Part shown: positions 26,624 through 33,597 of the stretch, piece by piece | Position numbering within the stretch: the stretch's first letter is position 1 | How the letters are laid out: each line of letters starts with the position of its first letter | Assembly: GCF_947492645.1 (NCBI RefSeq) | Contig: NZ_CANLMZ010000006.1 | Coordinates: 186,001 to 250,000, forward strand | DNA: 64,000 nucleotides | Origin: an uncultured Pontibacter sp. | Lineage (GTDB): Bacteria; Bacteroidota; Bacteroidia; Cytophagales; Hymenobacteraceae | Direction: 5' to 3' | Made by a program: the position numbers and the translations under genes | The notes under the pieces: generated by a model | Told to the model about the DNA's origin: nothing | Database searches by the model: none | Seen by the model: the letters and a program-made list of their open reading frames with translations, nothing else

Positions 26624-27061
26624 TTATTCAGAAATTGAAATATAGGTTTCTATTTCTGCATTATCTCCGTCAAAATATTTTTTCCCGTGAACAGTTACAT
26701 CAGCTCGATAAGCTCTTTTTAGTTGAGTATCCTGCCATATTTCCGTCCACGTTTTCAATATCGCTTCTGGCATTTTTCCTTTTGAAATGTATTTTTCCGC
26801 TTTACCAACGGAAATTTCTCGTCCCACAAAACCATCAGGAATATTGTCCAATGTTGTCACGGGAAAGCCAATGATTAAGGTATATTTTCCTGTATGATCA
26901 CTTTCGTAGTCTGTATAAACAGCGTAAAATTCGTCACTTACTTTGTTTGGTATTTTGTCAGCGATATTGTCTCCCCAAAACCTGCCCCAAAGCGTTTCAA
27001 TGTCAATCATTGATTCGTTTGTCGTTTCAGTTGAGATGCCTATAATTTTGAAATCGTTCAT
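26624..27061 (-). CDS. Cassette 15: GyrI-like small-molecule-binding (effector-binding) domain protein
   Basis: A 145-residue protein made of one AraC-type effector-binding/GyrI-like domain (IIGISTETTNESMIDIETLWGRFWGD, YAVYTDYESDHTGKYTLIIGFPV, then LKTWTEIWQDTQLKRAYRADVTVHG). Stand-alone members bind or neutralise small molecules, and SbmC/GyrI protects gyrase in E. coli. Pairing with a crosslink-repair glycosylase in one cassette fits a shared detoxification role. No attC separates the two genes. Function is inferred from family only. Confidence 0.82.
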   Translation of the reverse strand: MNDFKIIGISTETTNESMIDIETLWGRFWGDNIADKIPNKVSDEFYAVYTDYESDHTGKYTLIIGFPVTTLDNIPDGFVGREISVGKAEKYISKGKMPEAILKTWTEIWQDTQLKRAYRADVTVHGKKYFDGDNAEIETYISISE

Positions 27062-27107
27062 ATTCTTTCTTTTGTTTAATTTATGCAGAATGTTCGTTTA
27101 AGCTGAC

Positions 27108-27162
27108 GCACAACGTACTTGGCTTTGCCGTGGCGTAGCTACGGTAAAGGTGTGGTTGTAAC
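27108..27162 (-). repeat. attC-like site of cassette 14 (short type)
   Basis: R'' TTACAAC and R' GTTGTGC bound a stem TTTGCCGT/ACGGTAAA around GGCGTAGCT. Start and R'' of the cassette match over 8 bases. Confidence 0.87.
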
Positions 27163-27165
27163 CTG

Positions 27166-27768
27166 TTATTCTTTATTTTGTAGGTATTCTTCAGTTTCAA
27201 AAGACTCAAAGGCTTCTTGTCTCAGTTTGGCTGTTAGAGTAGCACACACTTCTTTGCTTCCAACTACACCAAACTCTTTCTGATAATCATGATTGGTTAC
27301 CAGAATGTAGTCGGATTGATGAAGGAGCTTTATTGTTTTACTATTCAAGCCAGCCAAAGTATCATCAAAGTCAACCCATCGGTTTGGGAATTGCTCTTCC
27401 ATCCACTTAATAAAATCACTCTCTTTTATTTCTTCTCTGCTGAAGAGATAGAAATAGCTTCCGTATTGGTAGGGATAGAAAAAGCCATCTTTAGGGTAAA
27501 TTAGTAGCTCCTGCTCTATTTTCTTGCTAAGACCAAACCAAGTCTTTCTTTCTTTTTTGAATAACTTAAACCTGACACCCAACTCACTCAGCTCATCAAA
27601 AGACATCACATATTGATAGTCTTGAAGGATAAACTGATAAATGGAGTATCCTTCAAGCTTGAGAAGTTCATAGACTAATGTTTCTTCAATTTCTGAATCG
27701 AAGTCAATACGAGTTTTGACTTCTTCTCCGACAGGATGAAACAAGGCTATGTAATGCTTCTTTTTCAA
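27166..27768 (-). CDS. Cassette 14: orphan protein of unknown function
   Basis: A 200-residue soluble protein beginning (from a TTG) MKKKHYIALFHPVGEEVKTRIDF. It is rich in aromatic residues (FYPYQYGSYFYLFSREEIKE) and contains a possible SMI1-like acidic core (DFIKWMEEQFPNRWVDFDDTLAGLN), but no family was recognised. Stops precede the TTG in frame, so a non-ATG start is likely. Sole gene of its cassette; the stop is a few bases from R''. Confidence 0.62.
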   Translation of the reverse strand: MKKKHYIALFHPVGEEVKTRIDFDSEIEETLVYELLKLEGYSIYQFILQDYQYVMSFDELSELGVRFKLFKKERKTWFGLSKKIEQELLIYPKDGFFYPYQYGSYFYLFSREEIKESDFIKWMEEQFPNRWVDFDDTLAGLNSKTIKLLHQSDYILVTNHDYQKEFGVVGSKEVCATLTAKLRQEAFESFETEEYLQNKE

Positions 27769-27785
27769 TAATTAATTTTAATATG

Positions 27786-27840
27786 TTACAACGGTCTGGG
27801 CTTTGCGGTGGCGTAGCTGCCGTATAGATGTGGTTATAAC
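27786..27840 (-). repeat. attC-like site of cassette 13 (short type)
   Basis: R'' TTATAAC overlaps the stop codon of the cassette gene; R' is GTTGTAA. The core is GGCGTAGCTGCC with partner arm GGGCTTTGCGG. Start and R'' match over 9 bases (GTTATAACC). Confidence 0.87.
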
Positions 27841-28442
27841 CTTTTATTCTTAGAAATAACGTAGGCAAACTGAAGGCCTGCCGCAGGATAAAGCTGGCTA
27901 TTTTTAAAATCAAAGTCTGCGGCATAACCTAAACCTATGTGAAGATTGTAAAGAAACTTCTGTCCAAGAGGCCTTTGCATACCCCAATGTACTTCATTTA
28001 GAAGTGTTCTATTCAGTGGATTGTTTATCTGGCTCCACTCGTCGCTTTCAAAAACTCTGCCTGTGGTATACTTGGTCTGAAAGGCTACGTAATTACCTGC
28101 GTTGTTAAGTAAAGACTTTGACTTAATACTTCTTTTGTTTCGGTTATAGGTGTGCTTGAACTCAGACCTAAAATAAGCGACAGGTTCGTTCAGGATGAAA
28201 GTGCTTTTGAATCCATTGGCATAGCTGTTTTTATCAATGGAGTATCCACCACCAAAACCAGCACTTAGGTTTACTGACCACTTATTGCTAAACGGCACTT
28301 CATAGCCTACTCCAATACCTTGGAGTCCGACCTCAAGTTTTGTCATACTTACCAATTCTGTTGATTGAACTGGCTCGTTCGACTGTGCAAGCGCACCAAA
28401 ACTAAACATTGATAAGGCTAAAAGTAAAAAGTTTGATTTCAT
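27834..28442 (-). CDS. Cassette 13: predicted outer-membrane beta-barrel protein
   Basis: A 202-residue exported protein with signal peptide MKSNFLLLALSMFSFGALAQ. Alternating hydrophobic/polar strands with Gly and aromatic girdles (KWSVNLSAGFGGGYSID, PLGQKFLYNLHIGLGYAADFDF, PAAGLQFAYVI) indicate an 8-strand barrel. It is the only clear barrel in the array. The TAA stop overlaps R'' of attC13, so the coding sequence ends at the recombination element. No specific function known. Confidence 0.75.
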   Translation of the reverse strand: MKSNFLLLALSMFSFGALAQSNEPVQSTELVSMTKLEVGLQGIGVGYEVPFSNKWSVNLSAGFGGGYSIDKNSYANGFKSTFILNEPVAYFRSEFKHTYNRNKRSIKSKSLLNNAGNYVAFQTKYTTGRVFESDEWSQINNPLNRTLLNEVHWGMQRPLGQKFLYNLHIGLGYAADFDFKNSQLYPAAGLQFAYVISKNKRL

Positions 28443-28460
28443 TTTTATATTTAAAATTGG

Positions 28461-28526
28461 TTATAACGGTTAGTACATAAAGTGTGCAAGGCGTAGCCGC
28501 AGCTTGGCTTATGTGCATGGTTAGGC
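28461..28526 (-). repeat. attC-like site of cassette 12
   Basis: R'' GCCTAAC is a perfect RYYYAAC; R' is GTTATAA. Arms GTACATAA/TTATGTGC enclose GTGTGCAAGGCGTAGCCGCAGC. The cassette ends match over 9 bases (GTTAGGCTA). Confidence 0.88.
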
Positions 28527-28554
28527 TATGTATTTCTTTGTTTAGCTTTAGCTT

Positions 28555-28935
28555 CTACATAAATGTTCCCAAGATAAAGATTGGTACCCAAGGAAGTATT
28601 AGACAAATAAGTACCAAAAAACCTTTTACAACCCTACTAAGTCTTGTTTCATCTTTCCATCTATCATCGAATTCGTCGTATTTACTTTTGTATTTTATAT
28701 AATTAAAGATGATAATTATTAATAATAGTACTACTAAAATACCTCCTATTACTTTGGAATAAGGTGCTGTTTCATGCCTATCCCACATTATTCTTGTTGG
28801 TATGAGCACAAGATCACCAACGATTAGTAACTGTATCATACTAACACCCAAGACAGCTCTTATTGCATCTTTCCCGTCGCCTTTGAGGAAGAACTTGGCG
28901 AGTCTATAATAAATATAGTCGAAATTAAGCGCCAT
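28555..28935 (-). CDS. Cassette 12: small membrane protein
   Basis: A 126-residue protein with three hydrophobic segments (about 27-47, 60-78 with VIGGILVVLLLIIIIFNYI, and 103-124 LVLICLILPWVPIFILGTF). It begins MALNFDYIYYRLAKFFLKGDGKDAIRAV. The loop pattern is not one that was recognised. It is the sole gene of its cassette and lies on the AT-rich side of the array. Confidence 0.68.
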   Translation of the reverse strand: MALNFDYIYYRLAKFFLKGDGKDAIRAVLGVSMIQLLIVGDLVLIPTRIMWDRHETAPYSKVIGGILVVLLLIIIIFNYIKYKSKYDEFDDRWKDETRLSRVVKGFLVLICLILPWVPIFILGTFM

Positions 28936-28997
28936 GGAACTCTTAAAATTGTTTATTCACAGTTTACTGTTACCTGACTTTTTTTAGTTTATATGTA

Positions 28998-29047
28998 GCC
29001 TAACGGCTTTGCTATGGTGCGTTTATGCACTATAGGTCTTGTTGGCA
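28998..29047 (-). repeat. attC-like site of cassette 11 (shortest)
   Basis: A 50-bp site with R'' TGCCAAC and R' GTTAGGC (perfect GTTRRRY). Stem CTATGGTGC/GCACTATAG around GTTTAT. The cassette gene reads through R'' and stops inside the stem. Confidence 0.85.
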
Positions 29048-29703
29048 GTCGTACTTTTAATTATTTCACTTATTACTCTGAATCCTTTCAGCTTTTCTAG
29101 TTCAATGCTTCTATCCAACATCAAATACTGAGATTCCTTATAGTCATGATAAAGAGAAACAGAGAATTTGGCACCACTTTCTGTTTCACCAATCAGATTG
29201 TTCAAAGAATTTTTATCTTGATACACAACATATCCCGTGCTCTTGCCGCTAACAAAGCCAGCGTTACCAATACCTTCGTTGTCAAGCCATTGAAGTAGAT
29301 AATGAAATAGGTAAAATTCAGTCCGCTTAGGCAATTGGACTACTAGTGCGTAGTCAGATTTGATGTATGTTATGTTGGGTAATGCTGCTGCTTCCAATGA
29401 TGCGACCCCATTGGCGATGGACTGCTTCACTTTCTCTTCATTTGTACTAAATGTTAAAATGTATTTGTCAGCACTTTGGAAGTATACCTTTTTCTTTCTC
29501 TTGGCATTGTACTCAATATCATTATCTCTTTCATTCCAAGCCTTCATTTCTTCACTTGACCGCCATTTGAATAGGACTTTCAATACATCCAAGGGAAACT
29601 CGAAAAGAAAATATTTAGGGCTTCTAGCTATCACATAAATCAGCAACAAGAACAATCCAAGGAATAATGTGCTGAATATGATTTCTAAAGTTCGTATTTC
29701 CAT
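29023..29703 (-). CDS. Cassette 11: membrane-anchored orphan protein
   Basis: A 226-residue protein with one N-terminal transmembrane helix (LEIIFSTLFLGLFLLLIYVIARS) and a soluble domain (YILTFSTNEEKVKQSIANGVASLEAAALPNITYIKSDYALVVQLPKRTEFYLFHYLLQWLDNEG). No family recognised. The reading frame continues 25 nt into attC11, through R'' and into the stem, before the TAA at 29023; the last residues are therefore encoded by the recombination site. Confidence 0.68.
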   Translation of the reverse strand: MEIRTLEIIFSTLFLGLFLLLIYVIARSPKYFLFEFPLDVLKVLFKWRSSEEMKAWNERDNDIEYNAKRKKKVYFQSADKYILTFSTNEEKVKQSIANGVASLEAAALPNITYIKSDYALVVQLPKRTEFYLFHYLLQWLDNEGIGNAGFVSGKSTGYVVYQDKNSLNNLIGETESGAKFSVSLYHDYKESQYLMLDRSIELEKLKGFRVISEIIKSTTANKTYSA

Positions 29704-29718
29704 TTGTTATTGTATACC

Positions 29719-29785
29719 TGCCAACGGACTTGTGTAAACGACGGCGAGGCCGTCGGCCGCTGCTGACGTTTACACGTGGTTGGCA
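29719..29785 (-). repeat. attC-like site of cassette 10
   Basis: R'' TGCCAAC and R' GTTGGCA happen to be symmetric. Arms GTGTAAACG/CGTTTACAC enclose GGCGAGGCCGTCGGCCGCTGC, the same core as at 24478 and 31424. Confidence 0.9.
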
Positions 29786-29810
29786 GAAGCTTTTTTTAAG
29801 TTTTACTTTA

Positions 29811-30173
29811 TTATTCTATCAAAATAGACTCGTCAAACCAAATGTCCTCATAACCATTGTCGTCGATTTGAAATCTCCACCCTGCTGGTAATCCTAAATA
29901 TTTGAGGATGATTTCTCTCCTTTCTATTAAGTGTTCGGGATGAATTGGTTTGAAGAAGTTATCATCTTCTTGAGGAATTTCTCCGCCACTCCACAAATAC
30001 CAACCGTCAATTGATTTTTGTTTTAAATGACGAAGTCCGTTTATTGGCTGCATTTCGGTAAATATGGATTCATTGATTGCTACCATTAGTTTTCTGTCCA
30101 ATGGCGCCCAATCCACATTCAGCGTTCTACAGACTTCTTTCTGTTCTTCTTCTATCTTAATCCAATCTTTCAT
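29811..30173 (-). CDS. Cassette 10: Imm33-like putative immunity protein
   Basis: A 120-residue soluble protein. The C-terminal half (WYLWSGGEIPQEDDNFFKPIHPEHLIERREIILKYLGLPAGWRFQID) matches the pattern of Imm33-type immunity proteins of polymorphic toxin systems. The ORF can be opened at a TTG within the neighbouring attC R' box, but the ATG at 30173 is the sensible start. No partner toxin is visible, so it may be an orphan immunity gene carried for protection against a competitor. Family assignment is moderate. Confidence 0.68.
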   Translation of the reverse strand: MKDWIKIEEEQKEVCRTLNVDWAPLDRKLMVAINESIFTEMQPINGLRHLKQKSIDGWYLWSGGEIPQEDDNFFKPIHPEHLIERREIILKYLGLPAGWRFQIDDNGYEDIWFDESILIE

Positions 30174-30185
30174 TTTTAAAGTTAC

Positions 30186-30250
30186 TGCCAACGGCTCGTA
30201 CAGGCTAAGGCAAGGCGTTAGTTGAAGCTTAAGCCTGTGCTTTGTTAGCG
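30186..30250 (-). repeat. attC-like site of cassette 9
   Basis: R'' CGCTAAC and R' GTTGGCA. Arms ACAGGCTAAGGC/GAAGCTTAAGCCTGT enclose AAGGCGTTAGT. The cassette's start and R'' match over 8 bases (GTTAGCGG). Confidence 0.88.
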
Positions 30251-30289
30251 GAGAGCACTTTTTATACTTTTAATTCGGCTTCTGGAATT

Positions 30290-30790
30290 CTATCTTTTTT
30301 CAGAACCGTAATCTTCCAAAGTCCACTCAATCATAACTTCTTCTACCCAACCTAAGAAGTTTTCATTGCACGTCTCTACTTCTTCCTTTTTAGAGTAGGT
30401 ATAGTCATGCTGCCAGAAAACCACAGGGCAGAGACTATTTTTTATTCTGGATAGGTCAAAGCAATAATGATTTCCCCTGCCGTCAGGAGAGAAAGGCAGG
30501 AACTCTTTAGGCATTGGGTTTCCAACTCCATTATGTTCAAAAAGGTATACTTTATCAAGAGACTCTTCTTTGAATTCTGTACCTATTCCGAGCACTTCTG
30601 TTCCTGCTAAAGAAAAGTAGTTATGTTTGGTTAATATGTAGCTGAAGTCAAAGGGTAACTGAAAGCCAATCTGATTCTCAAACTCCCTTAATCTATTGTC
30701 CGTGATAGGCTCTCCTAAGTCCAGCAAGTCATCGGAGAACTGGTGAAGATTCTCCAACACTTTATCACATTGTAGCTCTACTTCTTTCAT
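30290..30790 (-). CDS. Cassette 9: SMI1/KNR4-family protein, likely immunity protein
   Basis: A 166-residue SUKH-superfamily protein. The diagnostic pattern is present: ITDNRLREFENQIGFQLPFDFSYILTKHNYFS near the N-terminus, then FLPFSPDGRGNHYCFDLSRI and PVVFWQHDY. Bacterial SMI1/KNR4 domains frequently act as immunity proteins against contact-dependent toxins. A toxin partner is absent, consistent with an orphan immunity cassette. It sits next to the Imm33-like cassette, forming a small immunity block. Confidence 0.82.
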   Translation of the reverse strand: MKEVELQCDKVLENLHQFSDDLLDLGEPITDNRLREFENQIGFQLPFDFSYILTKHNYFSLAGTEVLGIGTEFKEESLDKVYLFEHNGVGNPMPKEFLPFSPDGRGNHYCFDLSRIKNSLCPVVFWQHDYTYSKKEEVETCNENFLGWVEEVMIEWTLEDYGSEKR

Positions 30791-30803
30791 GATTGAGTGT
30801 TAC

Positions 30804-30858
30804 CGCTAACGGACTTTGCTAAACGATGGCGTAGCTAACGTTTAGGTTTGGTTATGGC
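30804..30858 (-). repeat. attC-like site of cassette 8 (short type)
   Basis: R'' CCATAAC and R' GTTAGCG. Stem CTAAACG/CGTTTAG around ATGGCGTAGCTAA. Nearly identical to attC1 (35264), with only two differences across the shared interior. The cassette gene's stop lies within the stem. Confidence 0.9.
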
Positions 30859-31380
30859 TTGTCGTTCTTTTCTCATCTTCTTATCAACCCGAACTGCTAA
30901 AATACTTAATGGTAAAAATATCAGTACCAGTTCGAATATGCCTTTACCAAAACCAGTCAAGCCTTTTTCTAAAGATAAATAAACCTGTTCATTTACAATC
31001 AGAGAAAAACTTCTGATACGCTTATCGGGGTTATTTAAATCTACTTTATCATCCCCTGCTATATGAAGTTTTACTCTGTCGCCAACGTTTGATGTAGAGT
31101 AAAAGGCTCTGCCGTCATAAGAAGAATAGCTTACCTGAAACTTGCTTGGATATTCTTTAAGATGAATATGATAGGTAGAGTCCGATTCTGTTTTATTGAT
31201 TCTATTGGAATAAACCAACTGCTTGGAAATATGCATTAGAGTCCCTTCAACTTCAACAACATCGTTTTGGCTTTGAACAGATGGTCTGTCAAAGAACAAG
31301 TAGATTCCACCGATTATAACACATAAAAGGAAGAAGTTAAAGTTGTTGCTTGTGGCATGCTTAAATACTTTCTTCAACAT
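30835..31380 (-). CDS. Cassette 8: two-helix membrane protein (DUF3592-like layout)
   Basis: A 181-residue protein with a membrane helix near residues 15-30 (FFLLCVIIGGIYLFF), an extracytoplasmic beta domain (VVEVEGTLMHISKQLVYSN, YPSKFQVSYSSYDGRAFYSTSNVGDRVKLHI) and a second helix near residue 150 (FELVLIFLPLSILAV). That layout recalls DUF3592, though the match is weak. The coding frame runs through R'' and ends at TAG in the attC stem, adding the tail KPKR. Confidence 0.66.
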   Translation of the reverse strand: MLKKVFKHATSNNFNFFLLCVIIGGIYLFFDRPSVQSQNDVVEVEGTLMHISKQLVYSNRINKTESDSTYHIHLKEYPSKFQVSYSSYDGRAFYSTSNVGDRVKLHIAGDDKVDLNNPDKRIRSFSLIVNEQVYLSLEKGLTGFGKGIFELVLIFLPLSILAVRVDKKMRKERQAITKPKR

Positions 31381-31398
31381 TTCATCTATCTCTATTTG

Positions 31399-31468
31399 CC
31401 ATAACGTACTAAGCTAAACGACAGGCGAGGCCGTCGGCTGAAGGCTGACGTTTAGGTGTTGTTGTGTG
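31399..31468 (-). repeat. attC-like site of cassette 7
   Basis: R'' ACACAAC and R' GTTATGG. Arms GCTAAACG/CGTTTAG enclose GCGAGGCCGTCGGCTG. Cassette ends match over 8 bases (GTTGTGTG). Confidence 0.86.
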
Positions 31469-31496
31469 ACGTTTTTCTTCTTTTTAGGTAACATAC

Positions 31497-31868
31497 TTAT
31501 ATTTTTATAATCCCTTGAACAATGACATTATAGGCAGAGTTACTGAACTCAACTACACCGCAATAGGTCATATAAGTTGCTGAACACTTTGAGCAAATTA
31601 TTTTGTCAAACACTGGTAATCCGCCGTCATGCGATTTCTGCGATAGTCCGATGGAGTAATATTGCTTTAAGTTCTGCTGTTCTATCTCACTGATTCTATC
31701 GGTTTTACCTTTCCAACTGTAATCAATTTGTTTTTGGAAGTCAATTCTTAGGGCATTACCGCAATTATGACAATTAAAAGTTAAAAAGTCAGAGTTACCG
31801 TCCTTTCCGGTTGAATAATCCGATTGGCTATTATAATTGGGCGCTTTTATTACTTCTTTTAATTCCAT
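31497..31868 (-). CDS. Cassette 7: small zinc-ribbon-like orphan protein
   Basis: A 123-residue protein with two CxxC pairs, NCHNCGNAL near residue 28 and ICSKCSATY near residue 90, spaced as in a split zinc ribbon. The interval (KGKTDRISEIEQQNLKQYYSIGLSQKSHDGGLPVF) is polar. The ORF can be opened at a GTG inside the R' box of the neighbouring site, but the ATG at 31868 is preferred. No family recognised; a nucleic-acid or protein-binding role is possible. Confidence 0.66.
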   Translation of the reverse strand: MELKEVIKAPNYNSQSDYSTGKDGNSDFLTFNCHNCGNALRIDFQKQIDYSWKGKTDRISEIEQQNLKQYYSIGLSQKSHDGGLPVFDKIICSKCSATYMTYCGVVEFSNSAYNVIVQGIIKI

Positions 31869-31882
31869 TATTTTTAAATGAC

Positions 31883-31948
31883 ACACAACGGATTAGTACA
31901 GGCTGCGAATGAGGCAAAGCCGAGTATGGAGCCTGTGCCGTGTTGAGC
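31883..31948 (-). repeat. attC-like site of cassette 6
   Basis: R'' GCTCAAC (perfect RYYYAAC) and R' GTTGTGT. Arms TACAGGCT/AGCCTGTG enclose GCGAATGAGGCAAAGCCGAGTATGG. Cassette ends match over 8 bases. Confidence 0.88.
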
Positions 31949-31957
31949 GATGCCATT

Positions 31958-32509
31958 TTATACTTCTTCAGTTTCAATAGTAATCTGAGTTGCACCAGCT
32001 CGTTCAAGATTATTTATTAAATCGTAAAATGCTTCAACTGGTGATGTTCCAAAGTCAACGATAAAACTAAACTGACCGTCCTTTTCTTCAGGTAATGAAC
32101 AACTGTGAATGGCGCTGGATATGCCATTAAATTCTTCTTCAGTTTTGAGCCATTGCCTTACCCAGTCTTTCAATAACTCCAGCTCAAATTCATTGCAGGC
32201 TATTTCACAGCTATTCCAGCAAAACGGCTTGATGTGTATTAATGCATTGTCTGTTCTTATTTCGACTGGCTTATAGCTCGAGTTGGATTCAAGTCTCAAT
32301 TCATTAATTGAATCTTCTCCGTTCTGGCTTTTGTAAATAAAATCTACACGGACTAAATTAAATGGCTCACCTATAGTTTCATCATTAATCTCAAGAAGTA
32401 GCTCACTTGCATAAGTTTCCTTTCCCTGTCTGAGTTTCTCGACTCCATCACTAAAGAAATCTGAATAGCGCTTCTGTTCTATAGTTACTACTTCTTTTAA
32501 GTCTTTCAT
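31958..32509 (-). CDS. Cassette 6: orphan soluble protein
   Basis: A 183-residue protein beginning MKDLKEVVTIEQKRYSDFF, with an alpha/beta pattern (LLEINDETIGEPFNLVRVDFIYKSQNGEDSINELRLE) and a distinct C-terminal segment (GQFSFIVDFGTSPVEAFYDLINNLERAGATQITIETEEV). A cluster of Cys/Trp (FCWNSCEIACNEF) lies near residue 95. Size and acidity resemble immunity-type proteins, but no family was recognised. Stop 10 bp before attC6. Confidence 0.65.
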   Translation of the reverse strand: MKDLKEVVTIEQKRYSDFFSDGVEKLRQGKETYASELLLEINDETIGEPFNLVRVDFIYKSQNGEDSINELRLESNSSYKPVEIRTDNALIHIKPFCWNSCEIACNEFELELLKDWVRQWLKTEEEFNGISSAIHSCSLPEEKDGQFSFIVDFGTSPVEAFYDLINNLERAGATQITIETEEV

Positions 32510-32527
32510 TTATTACTTACTGGTTAC

Positions 32528-32594
32528 GCTCAACGTGCTTGTATAAAAGGCGAACGAGGCGTAGCCGAAGTGTGCCTTATATGCCTTGTTGGCA
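32528..32594 (-). repeat. attC-like site of cassette 5
   Basis: R'' TGCCAAC and R' GTTGAGC (perfect GTTRRRY). Arms TATAAAAGGC/GCCTTATA enclose GAACGAGGCGTAGCCGAAGTGT. Cassette ends match over 8 bases. Confidence 0.88.
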
Positions 32595-32606
32595 GCTGCC
32601 ATTTTC

Positions 32607-33059
32607 TTATTCTTTAATTGCGTATTCCTGCTTTAGTTCTTGAAATTTCAGTCTAAGTTCTTTTACTACTCTGTCAGGGTCGGTACTTATTATATGCCGA
32701 AATATCTTTGAACTGGTTAAAGCAAAACATGCTTTACTTCCGTCCTGAAACTTGATGCAGTATTTCAAGGGCATTATTGCTTGCTCTACTGTCTTATATT
32801 CAGCTATTGGCTTCGCCTTAACGCTAAACAGCTTCTTTACTATGATGGTATTTCCTTCTAAGTATAAGTCAGCGTAGGTGTAGGCATGTCTCACCACAAG
32901 TATACTTGGAACCAAGAAAGCCAACAGAAAAATCACTCCTTCAAAGCTGAAGTTTTTAGTGATGATGTAAAGTAAAAACAAACATAATGGAACAAAGAAA
33001 AGTAGCACCAAAGCATGTCCTACAACAGCAAAGCCCCCGCTAATCTTTTCTCTTTTCAT
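32607..33059 (-). CDS. Cassette 5: membrane protein with PH-like tail
   Basis: A 150-residue protein with two N-terminal membrane helices (FAVVGHALVLLFFVPLCLFLLYII and GVIFLLAFLVPSILVV) and a soluble C-terminal part (LYLEGNTIIVKKLFSVKAKPIAEYKTVEQ, then IKFQDGSKACFALTSSKIF). The order helices then beta-sandwich is that of bacterial PH-like (bPH) membrane proteins. No catalytic motif. Single-gene cassette. Confidence 0.68.
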   Translation of the reverse strand: MKREKISGGFAVVGHALVLLFFVPLCLFLLYIITKNFSFEGVIFLLAFLVPSILVVRHAYTYADLYLEGNTIIVKKLFSVKAKPIAEYKTVEQAIMPLKYCIKFQDGSKACFALTSSKIFRHIISTDPDRVVKELRLKFQELKQEYAIKE

Positions 33060-33082
33060 TTCTTTCTATACTTACTGGTTAC

Positions 33083-33151
33083 TGCCAACGTACTGGTGTA
33101 GACGAAGTGCAAGGCTTTCAGCCGAAGCATTGAGTATACACGTGGTTGCCC
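33083..33151 (-). repeat. attC-like site of cassette 4
   Basis: R'' GGGCAAC and R' GTTGGCA. Arms GTGTAGAC/GTATACAC enclose GTGCAAGGCTTTCAGCCGAAGC. Although R'' and R' of this site are not complementary, R'' matches the cassette's start GTTGCCC over 8 bases. Confidence 0.88.
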
Positions 33152-33164
33152 AAAGTATTTTTAT

Positions 33165-33509
33165 TTATTCTCCACAAAACACTTTTGTTACCCTTAAAGT
33201 AATTGGGTCAAAGTATAGTCGCATATTATCAGAGCCTGCTATAACCATGTCATACTCTAAAGTATATTCTGCTCCTTCTTTGCCTTGACTAACCAATATT
33301 TCTCCTGATTTTTCATCTTGTGTCCAATATTGATATTCTAAATCTCCGATTATCTGACGAGCTTCATTCAATGTCATTCCGACTTTTACTTTTTCACAGT
33401 TACTCCAATACACCCGAGTTCTTTTCTCTGAATAGTATAAGCTAACTATTTTTGAAACTACACTCACAACCCCAATGAAAGCTAAGATATAAAGCAGTTT
33501 CTTATTCAT
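33165..33509 (-). CDS. Cassette 4: small BamE/SmpA-like anchored protein
   Basis: A 114-residue protein with an N-terminal membrane helix (LLYILAFIGVVSVVSKIVSLYY) and a compact domain starting CEKVKVGMTLNEARQIIGDLEYQYWT, the VxxGMTxxxVxxxLG-like pattern of BamE/SmpA and related folds. The rest (GAEYTLEYDMVIAGSDNMRLYFDPITLRVTKVFCGE) is beta-rich and closes with the expected strand. The role is unknown; the fold call is moderate. Confidence 0.7.
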   Translation of the reverse strand: MNKKLLYILAFIGVVSVVSKIVSLYYSEKRTRVYWSNCEKVKVGMTLNEARQIIGDLEYQYWTQDEKSGEILVSQGKEGAEYTLEYDMVIAGSDNMRLYFDPITLRVTKVFCGE

Positions 33510-33527
33510 TTCATTAATTTATATTAT

Positions 33528-33595
33528 GGGCAACGGTATTCGTGCATGATGTGGGTGAGGCGTAGCCGAAGCCTAAATTATGCACCGTGTTAGCA
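33528..33595 (-). repeat. attC-like site of cassette 3
   Basis: R'' TGCTAAC and R' GTTGCCC are not complementary to each other, but R'' complements the cassette's own start GTTAGCA over 8 bases. Arms GTGCATGAT/TTATGCAC enclose GGGTGAGGCGTAGCCGAAGCC. Confidence 0.9.
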
Positions 33596-33597
33596 GT

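Noticed and set aside
30174..30191. TTG start of the Imm33-like gene within the neighbouring attC
   Set aside because: The first codons would be made from the recombination box; an ATG a few codons inside gives a normal protein. The same reasoning moved the starts of C7 and HigB.
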